In this document: piece after piece, positions 26,273 through 34,816 of the stretch
Layout: every line of letters begins with the position of its first letter
How positions within the stretch are numbered: position 1 is the first letter of the stretch
Source: GCA-003244245 sp039924425
Lineage (GTDB): Bacteria > Actinomycetota > Actinomycetes > Mycobacteriales > Pseudonocardiaceae
Reading direction: 5' to 3'
NCBI GenBank assembly: GCA_039924425.1
Contig: JBDTAX010000088.1
Span: 1-61,279 of the forward strand
DNA length: 61,279 bases
The notes under the pieces: model-generated
The model's input: only the letters and a program-made list of their open reading frames with translations
The model's database searches: none
Told to the model about the DNA's origin: nothing
Translations under genes and position numbers: made by a program

Positions 26273-26556
26273 CGCCTCCGACGGCGGCCGGCACGGTGCG
26301 ACAGCGAGGACGCACCGGTGGTCTCGTGAAACATCTTCATTTGCTCCTGATGTGTTTTGGCCTGCTCGGTCTGCTTGCCCCGCACGTGCACGTCGGCGGC
26401 GAGCAGATCCTCCGTCACCTTCAGGTTCTCGTCGCGGGAGCCCAGCAGGGCCAGCGTGGCTGAGCCAGGGATCACGATCTTCGACTGGACCGGTTCGGGC
26501 GGGGGCACGTCGGGGTGGGTCCTGCTTCCTGCGCGCTCGCGCGTCTGGTCGTTCAA
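26269..26556 (-). pseudogene. phoH: internally deleted phoH
   Basis: The N-terminal signature of PhoH is visible (VQSKIVIPGSATLALLGSRDENLKV and EDLLAADVHVRG, from about 26490), but the next about 25 residues (KQTEQAKTHQEQMKMFHE...) are unrelated. The frame then closes with a basic SHRAGRRRR tail whose TGA overlaps the ybeY GTG. The whole Walker-A/Walker-B ATPase core (about 250-300 residues in the family) is missing although both ends are kept in frame. The exact start is uncertain; TTG at 26556 is one option. Its position between rsmE and ybeY matches the mycobacterial phoH locus. It cannot be an active ATPase. Confidence 0.75.
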
Positions 26557-27020
26557 CGGCAGGACTGATGCTAGCCTGAGCCGCCAGCCTATGGTGCCCG
26601 GATCTGGGTGGCTCGGATCTGCATGGCTCGTCAGAGCTTGCGCCAGAATTCGCTTCACCCACCTTGATCGCCGACAGCGGGCGCCATCCACCAAGAAACA
26701 CCGACTCCGCCTGCCCGCACCCGGTGACAGTGGGCCATTCCCGCGCATCCGAAGGCTTGTCGGCACCTTGTCACGGCCGATTTCCCGACGATGGCCCGGC
26801 AACAGGCGCAGCGGCAATCGTGACGTGGGATGCCGCGCCGCGGCGGGAACTGGGGGCTGTCCCGCCGTGGCGCGGCGCCGCCGGACCGAGGGGGGAGGTG
26901 CCCGGCGGGGCCTTTCTGGGCTTGTGAGCCCCAACCGACTTTACACTCGATCAGGTTGTTCTCGTCGGTTGTTCCTACTTAAGGTAACTCTTTTCGCGCT
27001 AAAGTGCGCTATATGTCACC
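26557..27020. other. intergenic region without a supported gene
   Basis: About 460 bp between the phoH remnant and rsmE. The minus frame stays open here but encodes Arg/Pro-rich low-complexity sequence with no family similarity. The segment near 26940-27020 is noticeably AT-richer than the surroundings. A strong hairpin lies at 26835-26873. The DNA may be debris from the event that removed the phoH core. Confidence 0.5.
26835..26873 (-). terminator. 14-bp hairpin downstream of rsmE
   Basis: The arms GCGCCGCGGCGGGA (26835-26848) and its near-perfect complement (26860-26873, one mismatch) enclose an 11-nt loop. The hairpin lies about 150 nt past the rsmE stop in the direction of minus-strand transcription, so it may end the hrcA-dnaJ-rsmE transcript. 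No T-tract follows, as is common for actinomycete terminators. Confidence 0.45.
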
Positions 27021-27770
27021 CTAATGGCGCAGCAACCACCGTTGAGAGAGAGCCCCTATTGCACCGAGAGCAACAGCTCCGGCACTCGAAGAACGTAAAA
27101 CCCCCGGACCCAGCCGCACCGGCCGGCCTCCGGCGGCGGTGAGCGTGGCCAATTCGGCGTCAGTGATGCCACCTTCGGGCCCGACCACCAGCAGGAGCTC
27201 TCCCGCGGCGGGCAACGCCACTGTGGGCAGCGGATCGGTCGCGCTCTCGTGCAGCACGAGGCACGCCGCCGCGGCGGCGGCGCGCTGGCCGAGCACAGCG
27301 GTGCCGACTGGCTCGGCCACCTCGGGGAACCATCCCCGGCGGGACTGCTTGGCCGCTTCCCGAGCCGTCTCGCGCCACCGGGACAGTGCCTTCGCCCCGC
27401 GCGGTCCATCATCCCAGCGAGCCACGCAGCGGTCAGCTCGCCAGGGCAGCACCGCATCCACCCCGGCCTCGGTGGCCAGCTCCACCGCCAGCTCCCCGCG
27501 CTGGCCCTTGACCAGCGCCTGGGCCAGCGTCACCCGCAGAACAGGAGCTGGCTCCAACCTCCGGCGCAGCACCCACAGCCGCAGTTGATCCCGACCGACA
27601 TCGCGCACCTCACACAGGGCCAGCTCACCACAGCCGTCCGTGAGCACCAGGCGCTCGCCGACGTGCAACCGCCGCACCGTCGCGGCGTGCCTGCCCTCAG
27701 CCCCGGCGAGCACCGTCTCGGCACCCTCAGCCGGCAGCGGCTCGGCGAAAAACACCGGGGGGCTGCTCAC
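27021..27770 (-). CDS. rsmE: 16S rRNA m3U1498 methyltransferase RsmE
   Basis: This SPOUT-class methyltransferase of about 249 residues has PVFFAEPLP, AATVRRLHVGERLVLTDG, VTLAQALVKGQRGELAVELATEAGVDAVLPW, SRWRETAREAAKQSRR, LLLVVGPEGGITDAEL and a C-terminal knot segment RLGPGVLRSSSAGAVAL. In the family this last motif is LGPRILRTETA-like; here Arg and Thr positions are changed (G, S), so activity may be reduced. GTG at 27770 or 27773 lies about 20 nt after the dnaJ stop. It belongs to the minus-strand hrcA-dnaJ-rsmE group. Confidence 0.88.
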   Translation of the reverse strand: MSSPPVFFAEPLPAEGAETVLAGAEGRHAATVRRLHVGERLVLTDGCGELALCEVRDVGRDQLRLWVLRRRLEPAPVLRVTLAQALVKGQRGELAVELATEAGVDAVLPWRADRCVARWDDGPRGAKALSRWRETAREAAKQSRRGWFPEVAEPVGTAVLGQRAAAAAACLVLHESATDPLPTVALPAAGELLLVVGPEGGITDAELATLTAAGGRPVRLGPGVLRSSSAGAVALGAIGALSQRWLLRH

Positions 27771-27792
27771 CACGAACCCGTACCGGCGCTCG

Positions 27793-28947
27793 TCAGCGCC
27801 CGCCCAGGGAATCCCGTAGCCGGGAGAACAAGCCGCCGGCTCGGCCGTTCGCGGTGAGCTCAGCCTGCTCCTCACCGCGCAGCAGGGCAAGCTCCCGCAG
27901 CAGCTCGACCTGCCGGGGGTCCAGCCGCGTCGGGGTCACGACGTCGAGGTGGACGAACAGGTCTCCCCGCCCCTCGGCGCGCCCCGTGCTGCGCAGCCGC
28001 GGCATCCCCCGCCCGCGCAGGGACAGCACGGTCGCGCACTGGGTGCCCGGTTCGACCCGGACCTCCTCGATGCCATCGAGGGTCTCCAGCGCGACGGTGG
28101 TGCCCAGCGCGGCGGCCGTCATCGGAACCCGCACGGTGCAGTGCAGGTCGGCATCGTCGCGGGTGAACGTCTCGTGCGGCACCTCCTGCACCTCGACGTA
28201 GAGATCACCCGCCGCGCCACCACCGGGGCCCACCTCGCCCTGGCCGGCCAGCCGCACCCGCATTCCGTCACCCACTCCGGCGGGCACCTTCGCGGTGACG
28301 TTGCGGCGGGCCCGGATGCGTCCGTCCCCAGCGCACTGGCGGCACGGCTCAGGGATGACTTCGCCTAAACCGCGGCACACCGGGCACGGCCGCGAGGTCA
28401 CCACCTGGCCGAGGAAGGTGCGCTGCACGTTCTGCACCTCGCCGGCACCGCCACAGGTGTCGCAGGCACTCGGCCGGGTGCCGGGCGCGCAACCGGAGCC
28501 GTTGCACTCGCCACAGAGCACGGCGGTGTCCACGGTGAGCTCACGGGACGCCCCGGTGGCGCACTCCTCCAGGGTGAGCTGCAGCCGGATCAGCGCATCG
28601 GATCCGCTCTGCACCCGGCTGCGCGGCCCTCGCCGGCCGGGCCCGCCGCCGGCGCTGAAGAAGGCATCCATGATGTCGCCGAAACCAAACCCGCCATAGG
28701 GGTCCCCCCCGCCGCCCCGCCCCGCACCGGGCTCCAGCGGATCCCCGCCGAGGTCGACGACCTGGCGTTTCTGCGGGTCGGTCAGCACCTCGTAGGCGGC
28801 GGTGACGTCCTGGAAGCGCCGTTGCGCCTCGGCGTCGGGGTTGACGTCGGGGTGAAGTTCGCGCGCCAGCTTGCGGTAGGCGCGTTTGAGCTGCTCCGCG
28901 CTGGCGTCCCGGGGCACACCCAGGATTGCGTAGTAGTCCCTGGCCAC
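27793..28947 (-). CDS. dnaJ: chaperone protein DnaJ (DnaJ2 type)
   Basis: This 384-residue type I Hsp40 has a J domain with HPD (RDYYAILGVPRDAS...LHPDVNPDA), a Gly/Phe-rich linker (GGGGDPYGGFGFGDIMDAFF), four zinc-finger CxxCxGxG-type repeats (CGECNGSGC, CDTCGGAG, CPVCRGLG, CRQCAGDG) and a C-terminal substrate-binding domain. It stimulates DnaK and binds unfolded clients. ATG at 28947 is preceded by AGGAGG. It follows hrcA with a short gap, the standard hrcA-dnaJ2 pair of actinomycetes, and precedes rsmE. Confidence 0.96.
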   Translation of the reverse strand: MARDYYAILGVPRDASAEQLKRAYRKLARELHPDVNPDAEAQRRFQDVTAAYEVLTDPQKRQVVDLGGDPLEPGAGRGGGGDPYGGFGFGDIMDAFFSAGGGPGRRGPRSRVQSGSDALIRLQLTLEECATGASRELTVDTAVLCGECNGSGCAPGTRPSACDTCGGAGEVQNVQRTFLGQVVTSRPCPVCRGLGEVIPEPCRQCAGDGRIRARRNVTAKVPAGVGDGMRVRLAGQGEVGPGGGAAGDLYVEVQEVPHETFTRDDADLHCTVRVPMTAAALGTTVALETLDGIEEVRVEPGTQCATVLSLRGRGMPRLRSTGRAEGRGDLFVHLDVVTPTRLDPRQVELLRELALLRGEEQAELTANGRAGGLFSRLRDSLGGR

Positions 28948-29014
28948 GCTGGCGTCCTCCTGCCGCGACCCTCGCCGCGGTACTCGTCGTACCTGTTGGT
29001 GAGCTCAATCCCGC

Positions 29015-30037
29015 TCAACGGGTGGTCAGGATCTCCCCCACGTATCGTGCCACCGCGCGCACCGCGGCGATGGTGCCCGGGTAGTCCATCCTGGTCGGTC
29101 CCACCACGCCCATGCCTCCGAGCACCGTGCCGTTCGAGGCGTAGCCGATCGAGACCAACGAGGTACCGCGCATCTCTTCAGCTTCATTCTCCTCACCGAT
29201 CCGCACCGTGATGGTGCCCGGGTCACACGCCGCGGCCAGCAGCTTGAGCACCACCACCTGTTCCTCCAACGCCTCCAGCACCTGGCGTAGCGATCCAGGG
29301 AAGTCGGTGGCGTTTCGGGTGAGGTTGGCGGTGCCGCCGAGCAGCATCCGCTCCTCGGGATGCTCCACCAACGTCTCGATCAGCACCGTCGAGGCACGGA
29401 TCATCGCATCCCGGAGCTCGACGGGAGCCTGCTCGGGCAGGTCAGCCACCACCGCGGAGGCCTCCGACAGCCGGCGCCCCGACAGCGCCTGATTGAGCAG
29501 CGCTCGCAGCTGCGCTACCTGCTCCTCGGTGATGACGTCACCCAGGTCGAGCAGGCGTTGGTCCACCCGGCCCGCGTCGGTGATGAGAACCAGCATCAAC
29601 CGGGCCGGGGTCACCGCGAGCACCTCGAGGTGGCGCACCGTGGACCGGCTCAGGGTGGGGTACTGGATCACCGCGACCTGCCGGGTGAGCTGGGCCAGCA
29701 ACCGCACGCTGCGGCGCAGCACGTCGTCGAGGTCGACCGCGCCGCGCAGGAAGGTCTGCACCGCGCGCCGCTCGGCCGCCGACAGCGGTTTCACCTCCGA
29801 GAGCCGGTCGACGAACAGCCGGTAACCCTTGTCGGTGGGCACCCGACCGGCGCTGGTGTGCGGCTGGACGATGTAACCGTCCTCCTCCAGCGCCACCATG
29901 TCGTTGCGGATGGTCGCGCTGGACACCCCGAACTGGTGCCGGTCCACCAGCGAGCGGGAGGCGACCGGCTCGTGGGTGGCCACGTAGTCCGTGACGATGG
30001 CGCGCAGCACCTCGAACCGGCGGTCGTCCGCGTTCAC
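29015..30037 (-). CDS. hrcA: heat-inducible transcriptional repressor HrcA
   Basis: This 340-residue repressor of class I heat-shock genes has an N-terminal winged helix (RRFEVLRAIVTDYVATHEPVASRSLV, SSATIRNDMVALEEDGYIVQPHTSAGRVPTDKGYR), a GAF-like middle and a C-terminal dimer domain (EEMRGTSLVSIGY, GGMGVVGPTRMDYPGTIAAV). The GTG at 30037 has a perfect GGAGGTGA site just upstream, which fixes the start against a much longer open frame. No CIRCE repeat is seen in the 165 bp upstream. Its targets are probably groESL elsewhere in the genome. Confidence 0.95.
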   Translation of the reverse strand: MNADDRRFEVLRAIVTDYVATHEPVASRSLVDRHQFGVSSATIRNDMVALEEDGYIVQPHTSAGRVPTDKGYRLFVDRLSEVKPLSAAERRAVQTFLRGAVDLDDVLRRSVRLLAQLTRQVAVIQYPTLSRSTVRHLEVLAVTPARLMLVLITDAGRVDQRLLDLGDVITEEQVAQLRALLNQALSGRRLSEASAVVADLPEQAPVELRDAMIRASTVLIETLVEHPEERMLLGGTANLTRNATDFPGSLRQVLEALEEQVVVLKLLAAACDPGTITVRIGEENEAEEMRGTSLVSIGYASNGTVLGGMGVVGPTRMDYPGTIAAVRAVARYVGEILTTR

Positions 30038-30202
30038 GTCACCTCCGTGATCCCTGGTGCTGGTCTCCAGTGCTGGTCTCTGGGCCGCCAACAGCCTGTG
30101 TCCCGAGTCTAGTGCGCCCGGGGCGCAGGTGTCGGGGCCGCTGACACGCCCGATAAGCTGGTCATTGAGCCCGAATGCCAGAGACGGAGACGAGCGCCAG
30201 CT

Positions 30203-30508
30203 GTGATCTTCAAGGAGGTCCGGGCGGGCCGCCCCTACCCCGAGCACGGGTTTTCCATGAAGGACTGGGCGCAGATCCCGCCGCAGCAGGTCCGCTTGGC
30301 GGACTTGATCACCACCGCGGCGGGGGTGGACCTGGATCGGCTGCTGTCCGAGGACCCCACGCCCTTCGGTGACCTGTTCCCGCACGCGGTGCGCTGGCAC
30401 GGCGAGCTGTTTCTCGAGGACGGCCTGCACCGCGCCCTGCGCGCCGCCCTGCAGCAACGCACCGAACTCCACGTCCGGGTGCTCAACCTAGACCTCCTTC
30501 GCAGCTGA
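30203..30508 (+). CDS. conserved hypothetical protein (Rv2375-position)
   Basis: This 101-residue protein beginning IFKEVRAGRPYPEHGFSMKDWAQI is conserved next to hrcA in actinomycetes (Rv2375 in Mycobacterium). Such proteins are sometimes labelled VapB-like antitoxins, but no toxin gene is beside it and no DNA-binding motif is obvious. The C-terminal half (DPTPFGDLFPHAVRWHGELFLEDGLHRALRAAL) is well ordered. Start is GTG at 30203. It diverges from hrcA across about 165 bp and overlaps the convergent MFS gene by 21 bp. Function unknown. Confidence 0.8.
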   Translation: MIFKEVRAGRPYPEHGFSMKDWAQIPPQQVRLADLITTAAGVDLDRLLSEDPTPFGDLFPHAVRWHGELFLEDGLHRALRAALQQRTELHVRVLNLDLLRS

Positions 30509-31693
30509 CCCCGCCACGTGCAGCAGGTGCCGGGCGAGGGCGAGCGCGGCGAGAACCGCCACCAGCGCGCACACGCCGAGCCAGCCGAAACCGGTGTAAG
30601 CGCGCACTCCGAGCCACGATCCCAGGCTGCTGCCGAGAAAAGCACAGGTCATGTACGCGGTGTTGAGCCTGCTGCCGGCCTCGGGGCGCAAAGCGAAGAT
30701 CCGTGCCTGGTTGGCGACCTGGCTGGACTGCACCGCGACGTCGAGCAGCAACAGGCCGACCGCGAGGGCGACGAGGCCGATCGCGCCGCCCAGGCCTCCG
30801 GCCAGGAGCACCCCGGTGGCCACGATGATCCCGAGGATGCAGCTCAGGTTGACTGGGTCGGGGCCGCGGCGGTCGATCCAGCGCCCGGCGATCGGCGTGC
30901 AGAACACACTGCCCGCGCCAACCAGGGCGAGCAGTCCAACGACCTGTGCGCCGAGGCCGTAGATCGGTCCGCTGATCAGCAGGGCGAGGCTGGTCCACGC
31001 CGCGCTGAAGCCGGCGAACAGAGCAGCTTGGTAGAAGCAGGAGCGGCGCAGCTCCGGTTCGGTGCGCAGCAGGCGCAGCGACTCCGCGAGCAGGGCCGGA
31101 TATCGCTGCCGTGACGGCGGGCTCGTCACGGGGATCGTGGCCGCCAGGACGGCGGCGAGGAGCAGCGTCGCCACCGCGGCCATGACGTAGGGGGCGCGCC
31201 ACCCCAGCCATGCACCGACGGTTCCGCCGAAGGCGCGGGCCAGCAGAATGCCACCGATCAGCGCGCCGATCAGGGTGCCGATCACTGCTCCGCGCCGGTT
31301 CTCGGCCACCGAGCCGGCCGCCATCGGGATGATGATTTGCGGAGCCACCGTCGTCAGACCGATGACCACGCTCGCGCCTACCAGGATGGGCAACGTGGGC
31401 GCGGCACTCGCGGCGGCCAGGCCGAGGCTGGTCAGCGTCAGCAAGGTGACGATCAGTGGCCGGTGTCGCCGCCGGTCGCCCAGCGGGACAAGCAGGAACA
31501 CGCCGGCCGCGTAGCCGAGCTGCGCCGCGGTCACCGCGAGTGCGGCGGAATCCAACGGCACGCGCAGCCCGGAAGCGACGAGCGGGCTGATCGCCTGGGG
31601 AAAGTAGATGTTGGCCACGCTCACCCCACAGGTGAGCGACAAGAGCGCAATCATCCGCCGTCCCAGTTGGGCTCCGGGCTCAGGGAAAGACAC
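30488..31693 (-). CDS. MFS transporter
   Basis: This 401-residue major-facilitator protein has about 12 membrane helices. It has the loop 2-3 motif (LVPLGDRRRHRPLIV), a preceding YFPQAISPLVASGLRVP segment typical of drug-efflux (DHA-like) subfamilies, and a matching half at GRWIDRRGPDPV. It is likely an exporter of small molecules. It is divergent from the amidotransferase cassette across a region with tandem repeats, so it may export that product (inference). The 3' end overlaps the hypothetical gene at 30203-30508. Confidence 0.88.
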   Translation of the reverse strand: MSFPEPGAQLGRRMIALLSLTCGVSVANIYFPQAISPLVASGLRVPLDSAALAVTAAQLGYAAGVFLLVPLGDRRRHRPLIVTLLTLTSLGLAAASAAPTLPILVGASVVIGLTTVAPQIIIPMAAGSVAENRRGAVIGTLIGALIGGILLARAFGGTVGAWLGWRAPYVMAAVATLLLAAVLAATIPVTSPPSRQRYPALLAESLRLLRTEPELRRSCFYQAALFAGFSAAWTSLALLISGPIYGLGAQVVGLLALVGAGSVFCTPIAGRWIDRRGPDPVNLSCILGIIVATGVLLAGGLGGAIGLVALAVGLLLLDVAVQSSQVANQARIFALRPEAGSRLNTAYMTCAFLGSSLGSWLGVRAYTGFGWLGVCALVAVLAALALARHLLHVAGSAAKEV

Positions 31694-31757
31694 CCAGCGG
31701 AGGGTACAGAGCGGGGTAACGACGCGTCAGCGTAGACTGCCCGCGCTGATGATCCCG

Positions 31758-31881
31758 TCAACCCAACAGCGTCAACCCAACAGCGTCAACGCGGCAGAGT
31801 CTCAACGCAACAGAGTCTCAACGCAACAGAGTCTCAACGCGGCAGAGTCTCAACGCGACAGAGTCTCAACGCAACAGTGTC
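31758..31881. repeat. eight-copy tandem repeat upstream of the amidotransferase gene
   Basis: Two 14-bp units (TCAACCCAACAGCG) at 31758 and 31772 are followed by six 16-bp units starting 31786, 31802, 31818, 31834, 31850 and 31866, of type TCAACGCAACAGAGTC with 0-3 changes. There are no spacers, so this is not a CRISPR array. It occupies the divergent MFS/amidotransferase intergenic region, ending about 24 bp before the start codon. It could be an iterated regulator-binding site or a phase-variable leader. Confidence 0.9.
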
Positions 31882-31904
31882 GATGGAGGTGCGCCTAAGC
31901 CACC

Positions 31905-33737
31905 ATGTGTCGTATTTTTGGTTTCTTCGACGCTCGAGTGACCCCGCACGAATTCCGCACCGTGTCGTTGCTGCAACGGCACGGTGGCCCGGATGCTCAG
32001 ACCAGCGTGCGCGGTGATCGCTGGGGAATCGGGGGAAAAAGCTGGGGAATCGGAAACAATCGCCTGGCCATCATCGACCTTGACGGCGGGAATCAGCCAT
32101 ACGTCGAGCTGGACGGCGCACTCCTGGTTGTCTTCAACGGTGAGATCTACAATCATTCGGAGCTCCGTGCCCGGCTGGGGGCATTGGGGTACCGCTTCAC
32201 CGATGGTTGCGACGGCTCGGTGATCCCAGCGCTCTATCTGGAGTACGGCACGTCGTTCTGCGAGCACCTCGACGGCATGTACGCGGTGGCCGTCATGGAT
32301 CTGCGGGCCGAGCCCAGCCTGGTGCTGGCCACCGATGACAGCGGGATGAAATCCCTGTACTACTCCTGGGATCCCCGCCGTGGCCGGCTGTATTTCGCCT
32401 CCGAGATCCCCGCGCTGCTGTCATTCCCCGATGTGGGCTCCCAGGCGTGGCTGCCTGGTCTCGACGCCTACCTCGCCACCAAGACACCCTTCGGCGAAGA
32501 AACCGCTTTCGAGAACATCCGGGTGCTGCCGCCGGCCGCCGTGGCGACCCTCACCCGGACGGCCGGGTTCCGGGTGAGCCGCCGGGACACCTCGGCGCCG
32601 CCACACCGCGAGATCGACTTCGCCAGCGCCGGTGCCGCGGTCCGGCAGGTGCTGGACGAACAAGTGCGACGGCTGCTGCTTGCCGACGTGCCCATCTCGA
32701 CCATCACCAGCGGCGGGTTGGACTCGAGCTTCGTCACCGCGCTGGCCGCCGAGGCCGTGCCCGGCGTGGCCACCTTCAACATCGCCTACACCGGGGACTG
32801 GCCCGCCGACGAACGCGGTTTCGCCGCCGAGGTCGCCGAGCGATCGCGAACCACACACCACCAGGTGCTGATCGACCCGGCGACGTTCCCCGACCTGCTT
32901 GTCAAGGTCGTCTGGCACCTCGGGCAGCCGAACGCCGACCCGATCACACTCAGCACGTACGCGTTGTTCGAGCAGGTCCGCGCGGCGGGCTTCAAGGTCA
33001 CGCTCACCGGTGACGCGGCGGACGAGCTGTTCGGCGGCTACGCGCGGGTCAAGGCCGCGGTGGCCGCTCCGGCGGGCACAGACTGGGTGGACGGGTACGT
33101 CGAGGCGCTGGCGGCGGTGCCCACCAACCTGCGGGAGCGCCTGTACTCAGCGGAGTACCGCGACTACGTGGCGGGTCGGGGAAGCGCCACCGATCGGATC
33201 ACCGCGCGGCTGCGCGAGTCAAGCGAGTCGAGCAAAGGCCGGCTGGAGACGCTCAGCGATTTCGAGCTCGGGTCGCGGCTGCCCGCCTACCACTTACGGC
33301 GGGTGGACCACCTGAGCATGGCGCACGGCGTGGAGGCTCGGCTGCCCTTCTGCCAGCCCAGCCTCATCCGGCTTGCTCGGTCGCTGCCGGCGGCGCACAA
33401 GGTGCTGGGCGGCCAGGGCAAGCGAGTGCTGTACGAGGCGGCTCGACCCTACCTGCCCACCTCAGTGCTCGACCGGCCCAAGCAGCCGTTCACCCTGCCG
33501 ATCACCGCGATGTTGCGGGAGGGGCAGCCACTGATGACCTTCGCGCGCGAGGTGCTCGCTCCGACCGAGCTGCGCCGTGCCGGACTGCTCGACCCGCTGG
33601 CCGTGCGGAACCTGCTCGCCGAGCAGGCGAGCAGACCCACTGACCAGGTGGCGCTCGCGGTATGGTCACTGCTCGTCTACATGCTGTGGATCGAGGAGTT
33701 CGGCGTCGCGCGGCGACAGACGGGGATGGCGCGATGA
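31905..33737 (+). CDS. asparagine-synthetase-type glutamine amidotransferase
   Basis: This 610-residue AsnB-family enzyme has an N-terminal class II glutaminase (catalytic Cys2 in MCRIFGFF, RHGGPDAQ, NNRLAIIDLDGGNQP, VVFNGEIYNH) and a C-terminal ATP-pyrophosphatase synthetase (ISTITSGGLDSSFVTAL, TLTGDAADELFGGY, RVDHLSMAHGVEARLPF). It amidates a carboxylate with glutamine-derived ammonia via an adenylate. GGAGGTG lies about 14 nt before the ATG. Its stop overlaps the next gene (ATGA). Co-transcription with isomerase, dehydrogenase and amidohydrolase genes argues for a specialised-metabolite amidotransferase rather than housekeeping asparagine synthesis (inference). Confidence 0.9.
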   Translation: MCRIFGFFDARVTPHEFRTVSLLQRHGGPDAQTSVRGDRWGIGGKSWGIGNNRLAIIDLDGGNQPYVELDGALLVVFNGEIYNHSELRARLGALGYRFTDGCDGSVIPALYLEYGTSFCEHLDGMYAVAVMDLRAEPSLVLATDDSGMKSLYYSWDPRRGRLYFASEIPALLSFPDVGSQAWLPGLDAYLATKTPFGEETAFENIRVLPPAAVATLTRTAGFRVSRRDTSAPPHREIDFASAGAAVRQVLDEQVRRLLLADVPISTITSGGLDSSFVTALAAEAVPGVATFNIAYTGDWPADERGFAAEVAERSRTTHHQVLIDPATFPDLLVKVVWHLGQPNADPITLSTYALFEQVRAAGFKVTLTGDAADELFGGYARVKAAVAAPAGTDWVDGYVEALAAVPTNLRERLYSAEYRDYVAGRGSATDRITARLRESSESSKGRLETLSDFELGSRLPAYHLRRVDHLSMAHGVEARLPFCQPSLIRLARSLPAAHKVLGGQGKRVLYEAARPYLPTSVLDRPKQPFTLPITAMLREGQPLMTFAREVLAPTELRRAGLLDPLAVRNLLAEQASRPTDQVALAVWSLLVYMLWIEEFGVARRQTGMAR

Positions 33738-34816
33738 TCGGCGAACTGGCCTATGCCGAGGGCAGTCCCTGCCCCACCCTGGTATTGGACAGTCGTCCTT
33801 TGCCGCAAGCGGAAGACGCGCTGCGGGAGCAGCTCACCGAGGCCCGCCGGTGGATGATCTCCTCGGGGGCGGAATCAGTCCTCAAGATCGCACTCATCGC
33901 GCCCTCCGCGCACCCGATGTTCGACCTGGACTACCGGTTCGTCCAGGCACTGCCGGGCGACGGGGACGGTTTCGACTTCCGGGGAAGTTGCGGGCACTCG
34001 ATCCTCAGCTCGATCATGGTGGCGAGCCGCCAAGGCTGGGTGCGCCGGCTCACGCCCGGGGCCCGGGTCCGCGTCAACGTCCTCAACAATGGCGACAACG
34101 TCGTGGCCGAGGTGGACGAGGTCAACCGCACCGCAAGCTGCTTCACGGTCCACTTCGTCTACCAGGAACCGAAACGACTCGGCGACCTGCTGCTACTCGG
34201 CGTCACCACGAACGAACTGGCCTTGGCCGGCGCCCGGGTCCCCGTCTCGATGATCTCGATGGGCAACCCGTACGTCTTCGTCGCCGCCGACGACGTGGGC
34301 GTGCGGACGCAGGAGGAGCTGTTCGCCGATGACCCCGGCCTGTTCACCCGGCTGACGACGCTGAAGGAGGCGGCCGCGGATCTGCTCGGCTGGCCGGCGG
34401 GCGGCGCCTTTCCCAAGATCGCGGCAGTCGGCCAGTACCTGCCGGGACGGCTGGCGGTGCGGGCGATCTCGGTACCACGCTGGCACCCCACCCTCGCGCT
34501 CACCGGTACCACCTGCCTGGGGATCGCGGCCACCATCGAGGACACCATCCCGTACCGGCTGGCCCGGCGGGCTGACTGCCCGCCGGGTGCCGTGGCGGTG
34601 GACACCGCCGGCGGCACGACAGGGGTGTCGGCCGTCACGAGTGGCACCTCGATCGGCGACACCGTGCGGTGGGTGAGTGTCGACCGCAAGTTCGTCCGCC
34701 ACCTCGGCTCGCTCGACATCGCACCATTCCGTCACCTTGCTCTGAAGGAGGCCACCGCGTGCCTGCCGTTGTCGGCGAGCTGCGTTCCGATCAGCCACCC
34801 CTCGAAGAACTGCTGA
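33734..34816 (+). CDS. PrpF/AcnD-accessory-type isomerase (diaminopimelate-epimerase fold)
   Basis: This 360-residue protein resembles PrpF, which isomerises unsaturated tricarboxylates such as 2-methylaconitate by 1,3-proton shift, and GalD-type tautomerases. Motifs include FRGSCGHSILSSIM at about residue 94 (Cys-bearing loop), VRVNVLNNGD, the strongly conserved VSMISMGNPYVFV, and GIAATIEDTIPY. It is translationally coupled to the amidotransferase (ATGA) and overlaps the start of the dehydrogenase gene by about 58 bp. No prpC/acnD-type methylcitrate gene is near, so the substrate is probably an unsaturated acid of this cassette. Confidence 0.8.
   Translation: MIGELAYAEGSPCPTLVLDSRPLPQAEDALREQLTEARRWMISSGAESVLKIALIAPSAHPMFDLDYRFVQALPGDGDGFDFRGSCGHSILSSIMVASRQGWVRRLTPGARVRVNVLNNGDNVVAEVDEVNRTASCFTVHFVYQEPKRLGDLLLLGVTTNELALAGARVPVSMISMGNPYVFVAADDVGVRTQEELFADDPGLFTRLTTLKEAAADLLGWPAGGAFPKIAAVGQYLPGRLAVRAISVPRWHPTLALTGTTCLGIAATIEDTIPYRLARRADCPPGAVAVDTAGGTTGVSAVTSGTSIGDTVRWVSVDRKFVRHLGSLDIAPFRHLALKEATACLPLSASCVPISHPSKNC

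Noticed and set aside
30038..30202. CIRCE operator upstream of hrcA
   Set aside because: No GCACTC-N9-GAGTGC-type inverted repeat is visible in this interval.
31758..31881. Possible CRISPR array
   Set aside because: The units are contiguous and 14-16 bp long with no unique spacers, and no cas genes are in the window.
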